A DNA stretch of 35,250 nucleotides from Synechococcus sp. ARS1019 (GTDB lineage Bacteria > Cyanobacteriota > Cyanobacteriia > PCC-6307 > Cyanobiaceae): positions 11,914-47,163 of the forward strand of contig NZED01000038.1 in the NCBI GenBank assembly GCA_002690325.1. The letters run 5' to 3'. The position numbers and the translations under genes are program-made. Under the pieces are notes generated by a model that saw only the letters and a list, made by a program, of their open reading frames with translations, was not told where the DNA came from and made no database searches. Positions 8,854-17,144 of the stretch are shown here, one piece after another. Position 1 is the first letter of the stretch; the number at the start of each line of letters is the position of its first letter.

Positions 8854-9804
8854 ATGGCGATCAACCTTGTCACTGGGGGTGCGGGGTTCCTGGGCTCCCA
8901 TCTGGTCGATCGCTTAATGGAGGCTGGGGAGGAGGTGATCTGCCTGGATAACTATTTCACCGGTCGCAAGCGCAACATCGCCCGTTGGCTTGGCCATGCC
9001 CGCTTTGAGCTGATTCGGCACGATGTCACCGAGCCGATCAAGCTCGAGGTTGATCGGATTTGGCACCTGGCCTGTCCTGCCTCGCCGATTCACTACCAGT
9101 TCAATCCGGTGAAAACGGCGAAAACCAGTTTTCTAGGCACCTACAACATGCTCGGTTTGGCCCGGCGGGTTGGAGCACGCTTGCTGCTGGCGAGCACAAG
9201 TGAGGTGTATGGCGACCCCGAGGTGCATCCGCAGCCCGAGAGCTACCACGGAGCGGTCAACCCAATTGGCATTCGCAGTTGCTACGACGAGGGCAAGCGC
9301 ATCGCTGAAACCCTCTGCTTTGACTACAAACGTATGAATGCAGTGGAGGTTCGTGTGGCCAGGATCTTCAACACCTATGGCCCGCGGATGCTCCCTGACG
9401 ATGGTCGAGTGATCAGTAACTTCATCGTGCAAGCGCTGCGAGGGCAGGATCTGACCCTTTATGGGGATGGCTGTCAGACGCGGTCGTTCTGTTATGTCAG
9501 TGATTTGGTCGAGGGTTTGATCCGTCTGATGCATGGGGATCACACCGGTCCGATCAATCTGGGGAACCCCAATGAGTTCACGATCCGTGAGCTGGCTGAG
9601 CAAGTGCGGTCTCGGATCAACCCAGGGCTGTCTTTGGTGGAACAACCGCTGCCGGATGATGACCCGCGGCAGCGCCGTCCAATGATTGATTTGGCGCGGC
9701 AGCAGCTGGGATGGCAGCCGACCGTGGCACTGGAGCAGGGGTTAGAGGCCACCATCGATTCTTTCCGTAAGGTCCTCGCATTGGAAGGAGCTTCCGGCTT
9801 GTGA
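8854..9804 (+). CDS. UDP-glucuronate decarboxylase (UDP-xylose synthase)
   Basis: This NAD-dependent extended SDR enzyme oxidises and decarboxylates UDP-glucuronate to UDP-xylose. The 316-residue protein starts [20 protein letters not shown]. It carries the family segments [20 protein letters not shown] and [13 protein letters not shown], and [14 protein letters not shown] before the catalytic SCYDEGKR (Tyr-x3-Lys). [20 protein letters not shown] and [13 protein letters not shown] also match UXS closely. It is the short cytosolic form with no membrane anchor. The ATG at 8854 sits right after the hisS stop. The stop overlaps the GTG of the following UDP-glucose dehydrogenase gene, which makes its substrate, so the two form a pathway pair. 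Confidence 0.92.
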   Translation: MAINLVTGGAGFLGSHLVDRLMEAGEEVICLDNYFTGRKRNIARWLGHARFELIRHDVTEPIKLEVDRIWHLACPASPIHYQFNPVKTAKTSFLGTYNMLGLARRVGARLLLASTSEVYGDPEVHPQPESYHGAVNPIGIRSCYDEGKRIAETLCFDYKRMNAVEVRVARIFNTYGPRMLPDDGRVISNFIVQALRGQDLTLYGDGCQTRSFCYVSDLVEGLIRLMHGDHTGPINLGNPNEFTIRELAEQVRSRINPGLSLVEQPLPDDDPRQRRPMIDLARQQLGWQPTVALEQGLEATIDSFRKVLALEGASGL

Positions 9805-11204
9805 CGGTCCACCGCATCTGCTGCATCGGCGCTGGTTACGTCGGTGGTCCAACGATGGCGGTCATCGCCGATCGCTGCCCGGAGATTGAGGTCACTGTTG
9901 TGGACCTCAATCAGGCCCGAATCGATGCTTGGAACGATGCAGATCTGAGTCGATTGCCGGTCTATGAACCCGGGCTTGATGCGGTCGTTGGTCGGGCCCG
10001 AGGCCGCAATCTGCAGTTCTCCACAGCCGTGGAAGAGTCGATCGCGGCCGCGGACATGGTGTTCATTTCCGTCAACACGCCCACCAAGACCAAGGGGCTG
10101 GGGGCCGGTCAGGCCAGTGACCTGCGCTGGGTGGAAGCCTGTGCTCGCACTGTCGCGGAAGCGGCTACTGGCCACACGATTGTGGTGGAGAAGAGCACGT
10201 TGCCTGTGCGAACGGCTGCTGCGATTCAGACCATCCTCGAGGCTGCCCAAAGGGATGATCGCGGCCGAAGTTTCACGGTGTTGTCCAATCCCGAGTTTTT
10301 GGCGGAAGGAACGGCGATTGGTGATCTCGAGGCCCCCGATCGAGTGTTGATCGGAGGTGACGATGCCGGCTCGATTGATGCGCTGGCGCAGATTTATGGC
10401 AATTGGGTGCCAGCCGAGCGGATCCTGCGGACAAACCTCTGGAGCAGCGAACTGTCCAAGTTGACGGCCAATGCGTTCTTGGCGCAACGGATCAGTTCGA
10501 TCAATTCGATCGCCGCCTTCTGCGAAGCCACCGGTGCCGATGTTCGGGAGGTGGCTCGTGCCATTGGCACAGACAGTCGTATTGGTCCGAAGTTTCTGCA
10601 GGCGGGTCCAGGCTTTGGGGGCAGTTGCTTCCAGAAGGACATTCTTAATCTGGTGTATCTCTGCCGGCATTTCGGATTGCCGGAGGTGGCCGATTACTGG
10701 GAGAGCGTGGTGGCTCTCAACACCTGGCAGCAGCACCGCATTTCTCGTCTGGTGGTTGAGAAGCTGTTCGGAACCGTGACCGGCAAGCGCTTGGCTGTGT
10801 TGGGGTTTGCCTTCAAGGCTGATACCAATGACACCAGGGAGGCCCCGGCGATTCGGATCTGCCGTGACCTGCTCGAGGAAGGAGCTCAATTGGCGATCCA
10901 CGATCCCAAGGTGTCATCGACACAGATCGCCCGTGACCTCCAGATCGAGGCATCGCCTCACACCGACGCGCTCAGCGGCACAGGCAATTGGGCAATGGCT
11001 GACACGATTGAGCAGGCGGTGGTGGGGGCCGATGCCGTTTTGATCCTCACGGAATGGACGCACTACCGCAGCTTGAATTGGCAGGCTCTCGGTGACTTGA
11101 TGCGACGGCCGGCCTGGGTGTTCGACGCGCGTGCAGTGGCTGACCCCCAGCAGGTGAAGGCATCTGGCCTCAACCTCTGGCGCGTTGGTGATGGGGAAGG
11201 CTGA
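9801..11204 (+). CDS. UDP-glucose 6-dehydrogenase (animal-like form)
   Basis: It oxidises UDP-glucose to UDP-glucuronate with two NAD, via a catalytic cysteine. The 467-residue protein has an N-terminal Rossmann domain ([20 protein letters not shown]), a central helix domain and a C-terminal UDP-binding domain. The catalytic loop reads [20 protein letters not shown], which places the cysteine at residue 276, the same number as in human [19 protein letters not shown] and [16 protein letters not shown] also resemble eukaryotic enzymes more than the shorter bacterial Ugd/TuaD type. It starts at a GTG overlapping the upstream stop by four bases (GTGA), and its stop shares one base with the next ATG. 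This gives a tightly coupled order of decarboxylase, dehydrogenase, epimerase. Confidence 0.93.
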   Translation: MTVHRICCIGAGYVGGPTMAVIADRCPEIEVTVVDLNQARIDAWNDADLSRLPVYEPGLDAVVGRARGRNLQFSTAVEESIAAADMVFISVNTPTKTKGLGAGQASDLRWVEACARTVAEAATGHTIVVEKSTLPVRTAAAIQTILEAAQRDDRGRSFTVLSNPEFLAEGTAIGDLEAPDRVLIGGDDAGSIDALAQIYGNWVPAERILRTNLWSSELSKLTANAFLAQRISSINSIAAFCEATGADVREVARAIGTDSRIGPKFLQAGPGFGGSCFQKDILNLVYLCRHFGLPEVADYWESVVALNTWQQHRISRLVVEKLFGTVTGKRLAVLGFAFKADTNDTREAPAIRICRDLLEEGAQLAIHDPKVSSTQIARDLQIEASPHTDALSGTGNWAMADTIEQAVVGADAVLILTEWTHYRSLNWQALGDLMRRPAWVFDARAVADPQQVKASGLNLWRVGDGEG

Positions 11205-12220
11205 TGACGCGAACGATTCTGGTCACGGGTGCCGCCGGTTTCATTGGGGCGGCCCTGAGTCAGAGGTTGCTTCAACGTGGTGACCGGGTGGTCGGTCTCG
11301 ATAACCTCAATAGTTACTACGACCCAGCTCTCAAACAGGCACGGCTCGCTGAGATCGAGTCGCTGGATGGCTCATGGCGCTTCGAGCGGATGGCGCTGGA
11401 GGAGGGTGACGCGCTCAGCCGGCTGTTCTCCGATGAACGGCCGGATGTGGTTGTGAACCTCGCTGCTCAAGCTGGTGTCCGCTATTCCCTTGAGAATCCT
11501 GCGGCTTACATCCAGAGCAATCTGGTGGGGTTTGGCCACATCCTGGAGGGCTGTCGCCACCATGGCGTCGGCCATTTGGTCTATGCCTCGAGCAGTTCTG
11601 TTTACGGCGGCAACCGCAATCTGCCGTTCCATGAGCGCCAGCCGGTTAACCACCCGGTCAGCCTCTATGCCGCCAGCAAGAAAGCCAATGAGCTGATGGC
11701 TCACACCTACAGCCATCTCTATGGATTGCGGGCGACTGGCCTGCGTTTTTTTACGGTCTACGGCCCATGGGGGCGTCCAGATATGGCGCCGATGCTGTTC
11801 GCTAGGGCGATTCTCGCCGGCGAGCCGATCAAGGTGTTCAACCACGGCAAAATGCAGCGCGATTTCACGTACATCGACGACATCGTCGAAGGGGTCCTGC
11901 GCTGTTGTGACAAGCCGGCCACGGTGAACCCGGACTTTGACCCATTGCATCCCGATCCGGCCACGGCGGCAGCTCCTCACCGTGTGTTCAACATTGGCAA
12001 TAGTCAGCCGACGGAGCTGCTTCGTTTTATCGAGGTGATGGAGGAGGCCTTGGGGCGGACTGCCATCAAGGACTTTCAGCCGATGCAGCCCGGTGATGTC
12101 GTGGCAACGGCAGCGGATACGGAGGCTTTGGAGGCTTGGGTCGGGTTCCGTCCTGCAACGCCGATTGAACGAGGCCTCGCCCGATTCGCTGCTTGGTATC
12201 GCCGCTACAACGCGGTTTAG
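11204..12220 (+). CDS. NAD-dependent sugar epimerase, probably UDP-glucuronate 4-epimerase
   Basis: This 338-residue extended SDR protein begins [20 protein letters not shown], followed by GLDNLNSYYDPALKQARL. The latter is a hallmark of UDP-glucuronate 4-epimerases (the CapI/LpsL group). Further matches are NLAAQAGVRYSLENP, SSSSVYGGNRNLPF, the catalytic YAASKKANELMAH (Tyr-x3-Lys), RFFTVYGPWGRPDMA and MQRDFTYIDDIVEG. The enzyme would convert UDP-glucuronate from the preceding gene product into UDP-galacturonate. Substrate choice is inferred from the motifs and operon position; other UDP-hexuronate or UDP-hexose epimerases in this subgroup look similar. The ATG overlaps the dehydrogenase stop by one base (TGATG), so translation is likely coupled. 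Confidence 0.87.
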   Translation: MTRTILVTGAAGFIGAALSQRLLQRGDRVVGLDNLNSYYDPALKQARLAEIESLDGSWRFERMALEEGDALSRLFSDERPDVVVNLAAQAGVRYSLENPAAYIQSNLVGFGHILEGCRHHGVGHLVYASSSSVYGGNRNLPFHERQPVNHPVSLYAASKKANELMAHTYSHLYGLRATGLRFFTVYGPWGRPDMAPMLFARAILAGEPIKVFNHGKMQRDFTYIDDIVEGVLRCCDKPATVNPDFDPLHPDPATAAAPHRVFNIGNSQPTELLRFIEVMEEALGRTAIKDFQPMQPGDVVATAADTEALEAWVGFRPATPIERGLARFAAWYRRYNAV

Positions 12221-12234
12221 CTGTCGTTTGGCCG

Positions 12235-13113
12235 TTGGTCCCAACCCTGTACCTGCATTGGACCGCGACCGGATATCACTGGATCCGGCCAGGTCACTAT
12301 CACGCCATCGTTGGTGGTGATGGACGGGTGCATCGTCTGCACGATTACTCGATCGATCTCACGGCCCATACCTGGCGCCGAAACAGCAATAGCGTCGCCC
12401 TTGCTTGCGCTTGCATGGGAGGACAGCCAGATCCCTGGGACCAGCCGCCGACGGACGCTCAACTGGAGGGTCTTTGCAATGAAGCGGCCACAATCTTGAT
12501 CGATTGGGGACTCGAGGCAGATCAGGTCAGGATTGAGAGAGTGATGACCCACGCAGAAGCTGCCTCCAATCGGGATGGGCGTCAGCCACACGACAATTAC
12601 GGACCCGTGATTTGGGGTGGCAGCGGAGAGCGTTGGGATCTCTTCCAGCTTGAACGGAATGGCGCCATCGATGGTGGCGACCAGCTCCGGAACCGCATTC
12701 GACAACGGATGCACCTGCCTCTGGAGCATGAACCGTTGTCGTTTCGTGGGGGCACCAGTATCGATGTGCGTGGTGATGCCTTCTCAGTGGTGATCGATGA
12801 GACAGGACGGTCTTGGGCGCCGGCTGGCGAGCTATTGGAGCGTTACGAGATCGACTATGTCTGGGATTTGTCCCAGCGTCGTTTGTTGGTGGCTGCTGGT
12901 GATGTGGTTCCAACCTTTCGCGATGACGCGGTGCAGGCGGAGGTTGGATGGCCGCTGGTGGATATGACCTTGAAGACGGACCAGGCTCCGGTGATTCTGC
13001 GCGGAATTCTTCGTGAGGAGCGAGTGTGGTGCCGAGTCGTGGAGTTCGCCGAAGAATTTGGCATCTCGATGCAATTCAATTCTGTGGTCCTTCAGGAGCG
13101 TCGCGGAGGCTGA
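12235..13113 (+). CDS. N-acetylmuramoyl-L-alanine amidase-like (PGRP/amidase_2) protein with unknown C-terminal domain
   Basis: The N-terminal part resembles type 2 amidases that cleave the bond between muramic acid and the peptide stem. It reads YLHWTATGYHWIRPGHYHAI, then GDGRVHRLHDYSIDLTAHTW and RRNSNSVALACACMGG. A THAEAA segment follows with a later DNYGP. The His in HWTATG, the His in THAEAA and the Asp in DNYGP could be the three zinc ligands of this family. From about residue 140 to the end (about 150 residues) I recognise no known domain. No signal peptide is visible, which is odd for a peptidoglycan enzyme. The start is uncertain: I use a TTG at 12235, just before the conserved domain. 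A TTG at 12193 would overlap the epimerase gene by 28 bases. Neither has a clear ribosome site. Confidence 0.65.
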   Translation: MVPTLYLHWTATGYHWIRPGHYHAIVGGDGRVHRLHDYSIDLTAHTWRRNSNSVALACACMGGQPDPWDQPPTDAQLEGLCNEAATILIDWGLEADQVRIERVMTHAEAASNRDGRQPHDNYGPVIWGGSGERWDLFQLERNGAIDGGDQLRNRIRQRMHLPLEHEPLSFRGGTSIDVRGDAFSVVIDETGRSWAPAGELLERYEIDYVWDLSQRRLLVAAGDVVPTFRDDAVQAEVGWPLVDMTLKTDQAPVILRGILREERVWCRVVEFAEEFGISMQFNSVVLQERRGG

Positions 13114-13133
13114 TCTGCACTGGAGTTGCCATT

Positions 13134-13159
13134 AAAAAAACCCGGCTATTGGCCGGGTT
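13134..13159 (-). terminator. Rho-independent terminator of the psbEFLJ operon
   Basis: Read on the minus strand, AACCCGGC and GCCGGGTT form an eight-pair GC-rich stem around a five-base loop (CAATA), followed at once by a run of seven T. It lies about 30 bases beyond the psbJ stop. The T run is on the minus side only, so the site should end the photosystem operon rather than the convergent amidase-like gene. Confidence 0.92.
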
Positions 13160-13167
13160 CGCTGTTC

Positions 13168-13189
13168 AACGATCGATTTGCAAATCGTT
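13168..13189. repeat. Inverted repeat at the psbJ stop codon
   Basis: A perfect 14-base palindrome, CGATTTGCAAATCG (13174-13187), is flanked by AACGAT and ATCGTT arms that also pair with each other in an alternative register. It overlaps the psbJ stop codon edge and lies just upstream of the terminator hairpin. It could fold in the mRNA as a 3' stabilising hairpin or bind a dimeric protein in DNA. Its role is unknown and chance is possible. Confidence 0.45.
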
Positions 13190-13389
13190 TAGGCAGAACC
13201 GACACCGGTGTAGGCGCCATAGAAGAAGAGACCGACAACAAAGAGAACGGCCATACCACCAGCGGTTGCAACCAACCACAGGGGGAGAACACCTTCAGTC
13301 CAGCGGGAGCGCCAAGGCACTGCTGGACGTCCATCAGGAAGACGATCGGGAATGCGACCGTCTGGATAAAGAGACTTCTTGCTGCTCAT
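13189..13389 (-). CDS. psbJ: Photosystem II protein J
   Basis: This 66-residue thylakoid protein has a polar stromal start ([20 protein letters not shown]), then one membrane helix ([20 protein letters not shown]) ending [10 protein letters not shown]. The helix and tail are the typical PsbJ signature. The protein lies near cytochrome b559 and affects electron flow at the acceptor side of photosystem II and assembly of the complex. The N-terminal extension of about 25 residues with [16 protein letters not shown] is, as I recall, normal in marine picocyanobacteria. It is the last gene of psbE-psbF-psbL-psbJ, starting 10 bases after the psbL stop, and is followed by a strong terminator. Confidence 0.97.
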   Translation of the reverse strand: MSSKKSLYPDGRIPDRLPDGRPAVPWRSRWTEGVLPLWLVATAGGMAVLFVVGLFFYGAYTGVGSA

Positions 13390-13399
13390 AATCAGACCC

Positions 13400-13519
13400 T
13401 CAGTTGAAGAAGTAGCTGGAGAACAGAACTCCCGTGACGAAGACGAACAGCAATCCCAGATAGAGACTGGTGCGGTTCAGTTCAACCGGCAAGTTGTTGG
13501 GGTTGTCGTTACGTTCCAT
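13400..13519 (-). CDS. psbL: Photosystem II protein L
   Basis: This 39-residue protein was read directly from the minus strand. It begins [20 protein letters not shown] and continues into one membrane helix ([19 protein letters not shown]). The [17 protein letters not shown] core is the PsbL signature and the length is normal. PsbL sits at the photosystem II monomer interface near the QA site and is needed for normal quinone function and complex stability. It lies ten bases after psbF and ten bases before psbJ in one operon, so all four are expected on one mRNA. Confidence 0.96.
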   Translation of the reverse strand: MERNDNPNNLPVELNRTSLYLGLLFVFVTGVLFSSYFFN

Positions 13520-13529
13520 GGTTTAGCGA

Positions 13530-13667
13530 TCAGCGACGGATGAATTGCATCGCGGCCAGTGCTCCAAGGAAGAACACCGTCGGAACACCGAGGGTGTGAA
13601 GAGCCAGCCAACGCACCGTGAAAATCGGGTAATTGCGCGGTGTTGTGGAAATGGGGGTCTGGGTCAT
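13530..13667 (-). CDS. psbF: Cytochrome b559 subunit beta
   Basis: This 45-residue photosystem II subunit begins [20 protein letters not shown]. It then has [20 protein letters not shown] and ends QFIRR. The histidine in [11 protein letters not shown] is the axial ligand for the haem shared with PsbE. Its single membrane helix pairs with that of PsbE to form cytochrome b559, which is essential for photosystem II assembly and has a protective electron-transfer role. It starts five bases after the psbE stop and is followed by psbL, the usual cyanobacterial and plastid order. Confidence 0.97.
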   Translation of the reverse strand: MTQTPISTTPRNYPIFTVRWLALHTLGVPTVFFLGALAAMQFIRR

Positions 13668-13672
13668 GAGCT

Positions 13673-13921
13673 TTACTTCAGGCGCACATCGAGCTGGGAC
13701 TTGCCTTCGTAGCGCTGGCTCACCACTGGAGCTTTGCTCTCAGTGGCTTGGAAGTAGGTGTCCGGGCGTGGAGTGCCGAAGGCGTCGTACGCCAGGCCAG
13801 TGGACACAAACAGGAAACCTGCAAGAAAGATCGCCGGAAGGGTCACGGCGTGGATCACCCAGTAACGGATGCTGGTGATGATCTCGAAGAACGGTCGTTC
13901 CCCGGTAGAGCCTGCGGCCAT
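13673..13921 (-). CDS. psbE: Cytochrome b559 subunit alpha
   Basis: This 82-residue subunit begins [20 protein letters not shown]. The haem-ligand region is [20 protein letters not shown], and the histidine in WVIHAVTLP is the axial ligand. After the membrane helix come the conserved lumenal segments [16 protein letters not shown] and [11 protein letters not shown]. Length and sequence are typical. It opens the psbEFLJ set and lies 71 bases downstream of ycf48, which encodes a photosystem II assembly factor. The whole run from rubA onward could be one transcript or could have a promoter in that gap; I saw no convincing promoter there. Confidence 0.97.
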   Translation of the reverse strand: MAAGSTGERPFFEIITSIRYWVIHAVTLPAIFLAGFLFVSTGLAYDAFGTPRPDTYFQATESKAPVVSQRYEGKSQLDVRLK

Positions 13922-13992
13922 GGCTTCGGGCGTATCAGCTCGGCGATCCTAGGGCGTGACACCGGATCGCCGCGTTGGCTGAAAGCTCTCAG

Positions 13993-14994
13993 TTACACAG
14001 CGTTGCCGATCCAGCGCAACAGATTTCCGCGTTCGCCGAGAACGAACGCGTGATCTTGGTCAAAAATCATCCGTGTGAAGTTGCTGGGTTGGCGGTCTCC
14101 AACGGGATCGATTTCCCAGCTGTCACCGTTGTCGTGGCTCACCAGCAGCGTTCCATTTCCGCCACAGGTCCAGATGCCACCGTCTGCATCCCAGGCCATA
14201 TCCATGTACCCATATCCATTGGTGATGGGGATGATGGCTTTGCCCCAGCTCTCCACATCTCCGTCCTGATCATTGAGGCGAATTTGGGCACCGCGAGCCA
14301 CCATCCAGAGATTCCCATCGGGTTGATAGCCAATGCTTTGTAGGCGTTGGCTGCTGACGCGTTGGTGGACTTGCCAAACCGAATCGCCGGGCTCCCAGGT
14401 GGCGTAAAAGTTGCCAAGACTGCTGACGCTGACATAGCTACCGCTTTCACTGCGGCGGAGGTCGCGCACGGAGCCTGCGGCATCGGTGACTTTCGCTTCC
14501 CAGCTACTGCCACCATCATTCGTGCTGTAAACCGCTCCAACGTTGGTGGCTAGTTCAGCGGAGTTCTTTCCTTGCGCATTGATCAAGTAGGGCTCACCGG
14601 GAAGCTTGGTGTCCAAAAACAGGCGCGTCCAGTTCTGTCCGCCATCGGTGCTGTGCATCAGGAGGCCGGGCTGACCCGCAATCCAGCCTTCATCACCTTG
14701 GAAATCAATGCTGATTAAGCGGAAGTTTTCCTCATCGGGTAGATCAAGGCTGCGTTGATTCCAGCTGGCGCCGCCATCGTTGGTCTCTTGGATCATCCGA
14801 TTGCTGCCGACCAGAAAACCGTGGGACGGACTGGTAAAGGCGATGTCCAATGGATTGCCTTGGCTTTCAAGCGTCTGGGCTTCCCAAGGGCTAGTGGTGG
14901 CGATCGGCAATCGCGTTGTGACGCATCCGCTGAGGCTGATGCCAAGAACACCAACGAGAAGAAGGTTGAGGAGAGGAGTAAGCAGACGATTCAT
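13993..14994 (-). CDS. ycf48: Photosystem II assembly factor Ycf48/HCF136, lipoprotein
   Basis: This 333-residue lumenal beta-propeller protein stabilises newly made D1 during photosystem II assembly and repair. A lipoprotein signal is clear: hydrophobic residues 8-21, then LSGC with the cysteine at 24. Repeats of the propeller type recur through the protein (NDGGASWNQRSL, TDGGQNWTRLFL, NDGGSSWEAKVT, HDNGDSWE), as in BNR/sortilin-like propellers. The ATG at 14994 follows a GGAG ribosome site, supporting this start. It sits ten bases after rubA and upstream of psbEFLJ. This arrangement places two assembly factors beside the cytochrome b559 genes. Confidence 0.95.
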   Translation of the reverse strand: MNRLLTPLLNLLLVGVLGISLSGCVTTRLPIATTSPWEAQTLESQGNPLDIAFTSPSHGFLVGSNRMIQETNDGGASWNQRSLDLPDEENFRLISIDFQGDEGWIAGQPGLLMHSTDGGQNWTRLFLDTKLPGEPYLINAQGKNSAELATNVGAVYSTNDGGSSWEAKVTDAAGSVRDLRRSESGSYVSVSSLGNFYATWEPGDSVWQVHQRVSSQRLQSIGYQPDGNLWMVARGAQIRLNDQDGDVESWGKAIIPITNGYGYMDMAWDADGGIWTCGGNGTLLVSHDNGDSWEIDPVGDRQPSNFTRMIFDQDHAFVLGERGNLLRWIGNAV

Positions 14995-15004
14995 CGGGCT
15001 CCGT

Positions 15005-15397
15005 TCAGCGCAGTGAGTAGAGGGACAGAAAGAAGGCGAAGGCCAGGGCGAGGCTGCCAAAGATGAGCACGTTTTTTTGTCCGGGCGTCATGCGATTGAC
15101 CCCAAGGCCGTAATTGAGGTTTTCCTCAAAACCACTGGCCTTGGTCGCTGGGCCGATATCGCGGAATGCTGCCACCTTGCTGCGACAGACGGGACAGCGA
15201 AAGCTGAGAGCATCCAAGTCTTCGAATGCCGTGCCGGGTCCGATCCCAACCTTTTTCACCCCTTCATCTGGGTCGTATACATAGCCGCAACTGCGACACT
15301 CAAAGCGGTGGGTTCTGGGGTCGCTGGTCGGTTCGGCCGACTCCTCCATAACCTGCTGATCCGCCTCTTCAAGGGGCTGGAGTTCGTCGCTCAACAC
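15005..15397 (-). CDS. rubA: Membrane-anchored rubredoxin RubA
   Basis: This 130-residue protein has an acidic N-terminal stretch, then a rubredoxin domain. Two iron-binding cysteine pairs are visible, FECRSCGYVYDPDEG and FRCPVCRSKVAAF, followed by a linker and a C-terminal membrane helix (NVLIFGSLALAFAFFLSLYS). The single iron bound by four cysteines carries electrons. From family knowledge, this thylakoid rubredoxin is needed for photosystem II assembly. The start is a GTG at 15397; a TTG one codon later is possible. It is the first gene of the rubA-ycf48-psbEFLJ run and is divergent from ndhC, with 80 bases between the starts that must hold both promoters. Confidence 0.94.
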   Translation of the reverse strand: MLSDELQPLEEADQQVMEESAEPTSDPRTHRFECRSCGYVYDPDEGVKKVGIGPGTAFEDLDALSFRCPVCRSKVAAFRDIGPATKASGFEENLNYGLGVNRMTPGQKNVLIFGSLALAFAFFLSLYSLR

Positions 15398-15477
15398 TCA
15401 GCTGCCGTTCTGAGTGACTCTATCGGCGCCAACTCCTGGCGGTGAATGCCAGACTGGCTCGGTCTACGGGGACGTTC

Positions 15478-15840
15478 ATGTTCGCCCTGCCCGGCTACGA
15501 CGCCTTTCTGGGCTTCCTGTTGATTTCAGCAGCAGTACCGGCTCTTGCGTTGATCACTAATAAGTTGGTCTCGCCGAAGAGCCGAGCAGGCGAGCGCCAG
15601 CTCACCTACGAGTCTGGGATGGAGCCCATCGGTGGGGCCTGGATCCAGTTCAATATTCGCTATTACATGTTCGCGCTGGTCTTCGTCATCTTCGACGTCG
15701 AGACAGTGTTCCTTTATCCCTGGGCGGTTGCTTTTAATCGTTTGGGACTGCTGGCCTTCATTGAAGCGCTGGTGTTCATTGCCATCCTTCTGGTCGCTCT
15801 GGCTTACGCCTGGCGCAAGGGTGCCCTCGAGTGGAGCTGA
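15478..15840 (+). CDS. ndhC: NAD(P)H-quinone oxidoreductase subunit 3
   Basis: This 120-residue membrane subunit of the cyanobacterial NDH-1 complex works in cyclic electron flow and respiration. It starts [20 protein letters not shown]. The conserved loop after helix 1 is present ([20 protein letters not shown]), followed by [16 protein letters not shown]. Three membrane helices are visible, as expected. I chose the ATG at 15478 because it gives the normal length; an in-frame start at 15442 would add 12 atypical residues. ndhK follows after only three bases, forming the conserved ndhC-ndhK-ndhJ operon. Confidence 0.96.
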   Translation: MFALPGYDAFLGFLLISAAVPALALITNKLVSPKSRAGERQLTYESGMEPIGGAWIQFNIRYYMFALVFVIFDVETVFLYPWAVAFNRLGLLAFIEALVFIAILLVALAYAWRKGALEWS

Positions 15841-15843
15841 GTG

Positions 15844-16587
15844 ATGCCTGAATCAACCCCGTCACCGTCGATTACGGCGGTCCGCGATCTCCGAGAAGCA
15901 AGTTGCGGTCCGGTTGGTGCTCCTGCGGTCACCAATGACCTCAGTGAGAACGTCATTCTCACCAGTTTGGATGATCTCCACAACTGGGCTCGACTTAGCA
16001 GCCTTTGGCCTCTGCTGTATGGAACCGCCTGCTGCTTCATCGAATTTGCAGCGCTCATTGGGTCGCGCTTCGACTTCGACCGTTTTGGTTTGGTGCCGAG
16101 AAGTTCACCCCGCCAGGCCGACCTTCTGATCGTTGCTGGCACGGTGACGATGAAGATGGCACCTGCCTTGGTTCGGCTCTATGAGCAGATGCCAGAGCCG
16201 AAATATGTGATTGCGATGGGTGCTTGCACGATTACAGGTGGCATGTTCAGTGCTGACTCCACAACAGCTGTTCGTGGAGTCGACAAGTTGATTCCTGTGG
16301 ATTTGTATTTGCCTGGTTGCCCTCCCCGGCCAGAAGCAATCTTTGATGCTGTGATCAAGCTGCGTAAGAAAGTCGGTGATGAATCATTGGCTGAGCGACG
16401 TAAGCATCAGCAGACCCATCGTTATTTCACGGTCTCCCATCGGATGAAGCGGGTGGAAGAGCAGGTCACTGGTTCTTATCTCCGAGCTGAGACCCAACGA
16501 GCTGCGCTCGCTGCAGCTCCTGCCGGCCAAATGCTCGCCACCGATGCTGCCGTGTTGACCCCTGTCGCTGAACCTGTTGAGTCATGA
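15844..16587 (+). CDS. ndhK: NAD(P)H-quinone oxidoreductase subunit K
   Basis: This NuoB-like subunit of about 247 residues carries the terminal 4Fe-4S cluster (N2) of NDH-1. The cysteine ligands are visible in [22 protein letters not shown] and [30 protein letters not shown] and [20 protein letters not shown] are also conserved. The N-terminal 30 residues and the C-terminal 60 residues are variable. Start choice is between the GTG at 15841 directly after the ndhC stop and the ATG at 15844; I use the ATG. The stop overlaps the ndhJ ATG by four bases (ATGA), a sign of coupled translation. Confidence 0.95.
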   Translation: MPESTPSPSITAVRDLREASCGPVGAPAVTNDLSENVILTSLDDLHNWARLSSLWPLLYGTACCFIEFAALIGSRFDFDRFGLVPRSSPRQADLLIVAGTVTMKMAPALVRLYEQMPEPKYVIAMGACTITGGMFSADSTTAVRGVDKLIPVDLYLPGCPPRPEAIFDAVIKLRKKVGDESLAERRKHQQTHRYFTVSHRMKRVEEQVTGSYLRAETQRAALAAAPAGQMLATDAAVLTPVAEPVES

Positions 16588-17144
16588 CTGAGAGCCCTGT
16601 TAATCAGCCCTCGGACGATGAGGTTGCACTTCAGGCGCCGCAATCGGGACCTGTGAGTGATTGGTTAAAAACACAAGGTTTTGAGCACAAAGTCCTTCCT
16701 GTTGATCACGTTGGTGTTGAGCAGATTGGAGTTGAGCCAGCACTTCTTCCAATCATCGCCGCGGCGCTGAAGGCCAATGGTTTCGATTATCTCCAATGCC
16801 AGGGTGGTTACGACGAAGGCCCAGGAGCTGATCTCGTCTGCTTCTACCACTTCCTTGCAATGGGAGAACAAGTGGCGGCCATGCAGGACGGCCAGACGCC
16901 AACGTTGCGCGAAGTGCGTCTCAAGGTTTCGTTGAGTCGAGAAGGAACCCCAACAATCCCATCCATTTACGGTCTCTACCGTGGTGCCGATTGGCAGGAG
17001 CGCGAAACCTTCGACATGTTTGGGATTCACTTCGAAGGTCACCCCCATCCCAAGCGTCTGCTGATGCCAGAAGATTGGAAAGGTTGGCCCCTTCGAAAGG
17101 ACTACATCCAACCTGATTTCTATGAAATGCAGGACGCCTATTAA
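16584..17144 (+). CDS. ndhJ: NAD(P)H-quinone oxidoreductase subunit J
   Basis: This 186-residue hydrophilic subunit of NDH-1 corresponds to NuoC, the 30-kDa subunit of complex I. Conserved C-terminal segments are [38 protein letters not shown] and [20 protein letters not shown], which is the characteristic end of NdhJ. It binds in the peripheral arm next to NdhK and NdhH. The ATG overlaps the ndhK stop. It ends exactly where the convergent yvcK-like gene ends, with no bases between, so no terminator separates the two. Confidence 0.95.
   Translation: MTESPVNQPSDDEVALQAPQSGPVSDWLKTQGFEHKVLPVDHVGVEQIGVEPALLPIIAAALKANGFDYLQCQGGYDEGPGADLVCFYHFLAMGEQVAAMQDGQTPTLREVRLKVSLSREGTPTIPSIYGLYRGADWQERETFDMFGIHFEGHPHPKRLLMPEDWKGWPLRKDYIQPDFYEMQDAY

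Noticed and set aside
9540-10901. A 453-codon open frame on the minus strand opposite the UDP-glucose dehydrogenase gene
   Set aside because: It lies antisense to a clearly conserved gene. Its translation resembles no family and shows the composition expected of a shadow frame in GC-rich DNA.
11372-12244. A 290-codon minus-strand frame opposite the UDP-glucuronate epimerase gene
   Set aside because: It is antisense to a strongly conserved SDR enzyme and carries no motif of its own.
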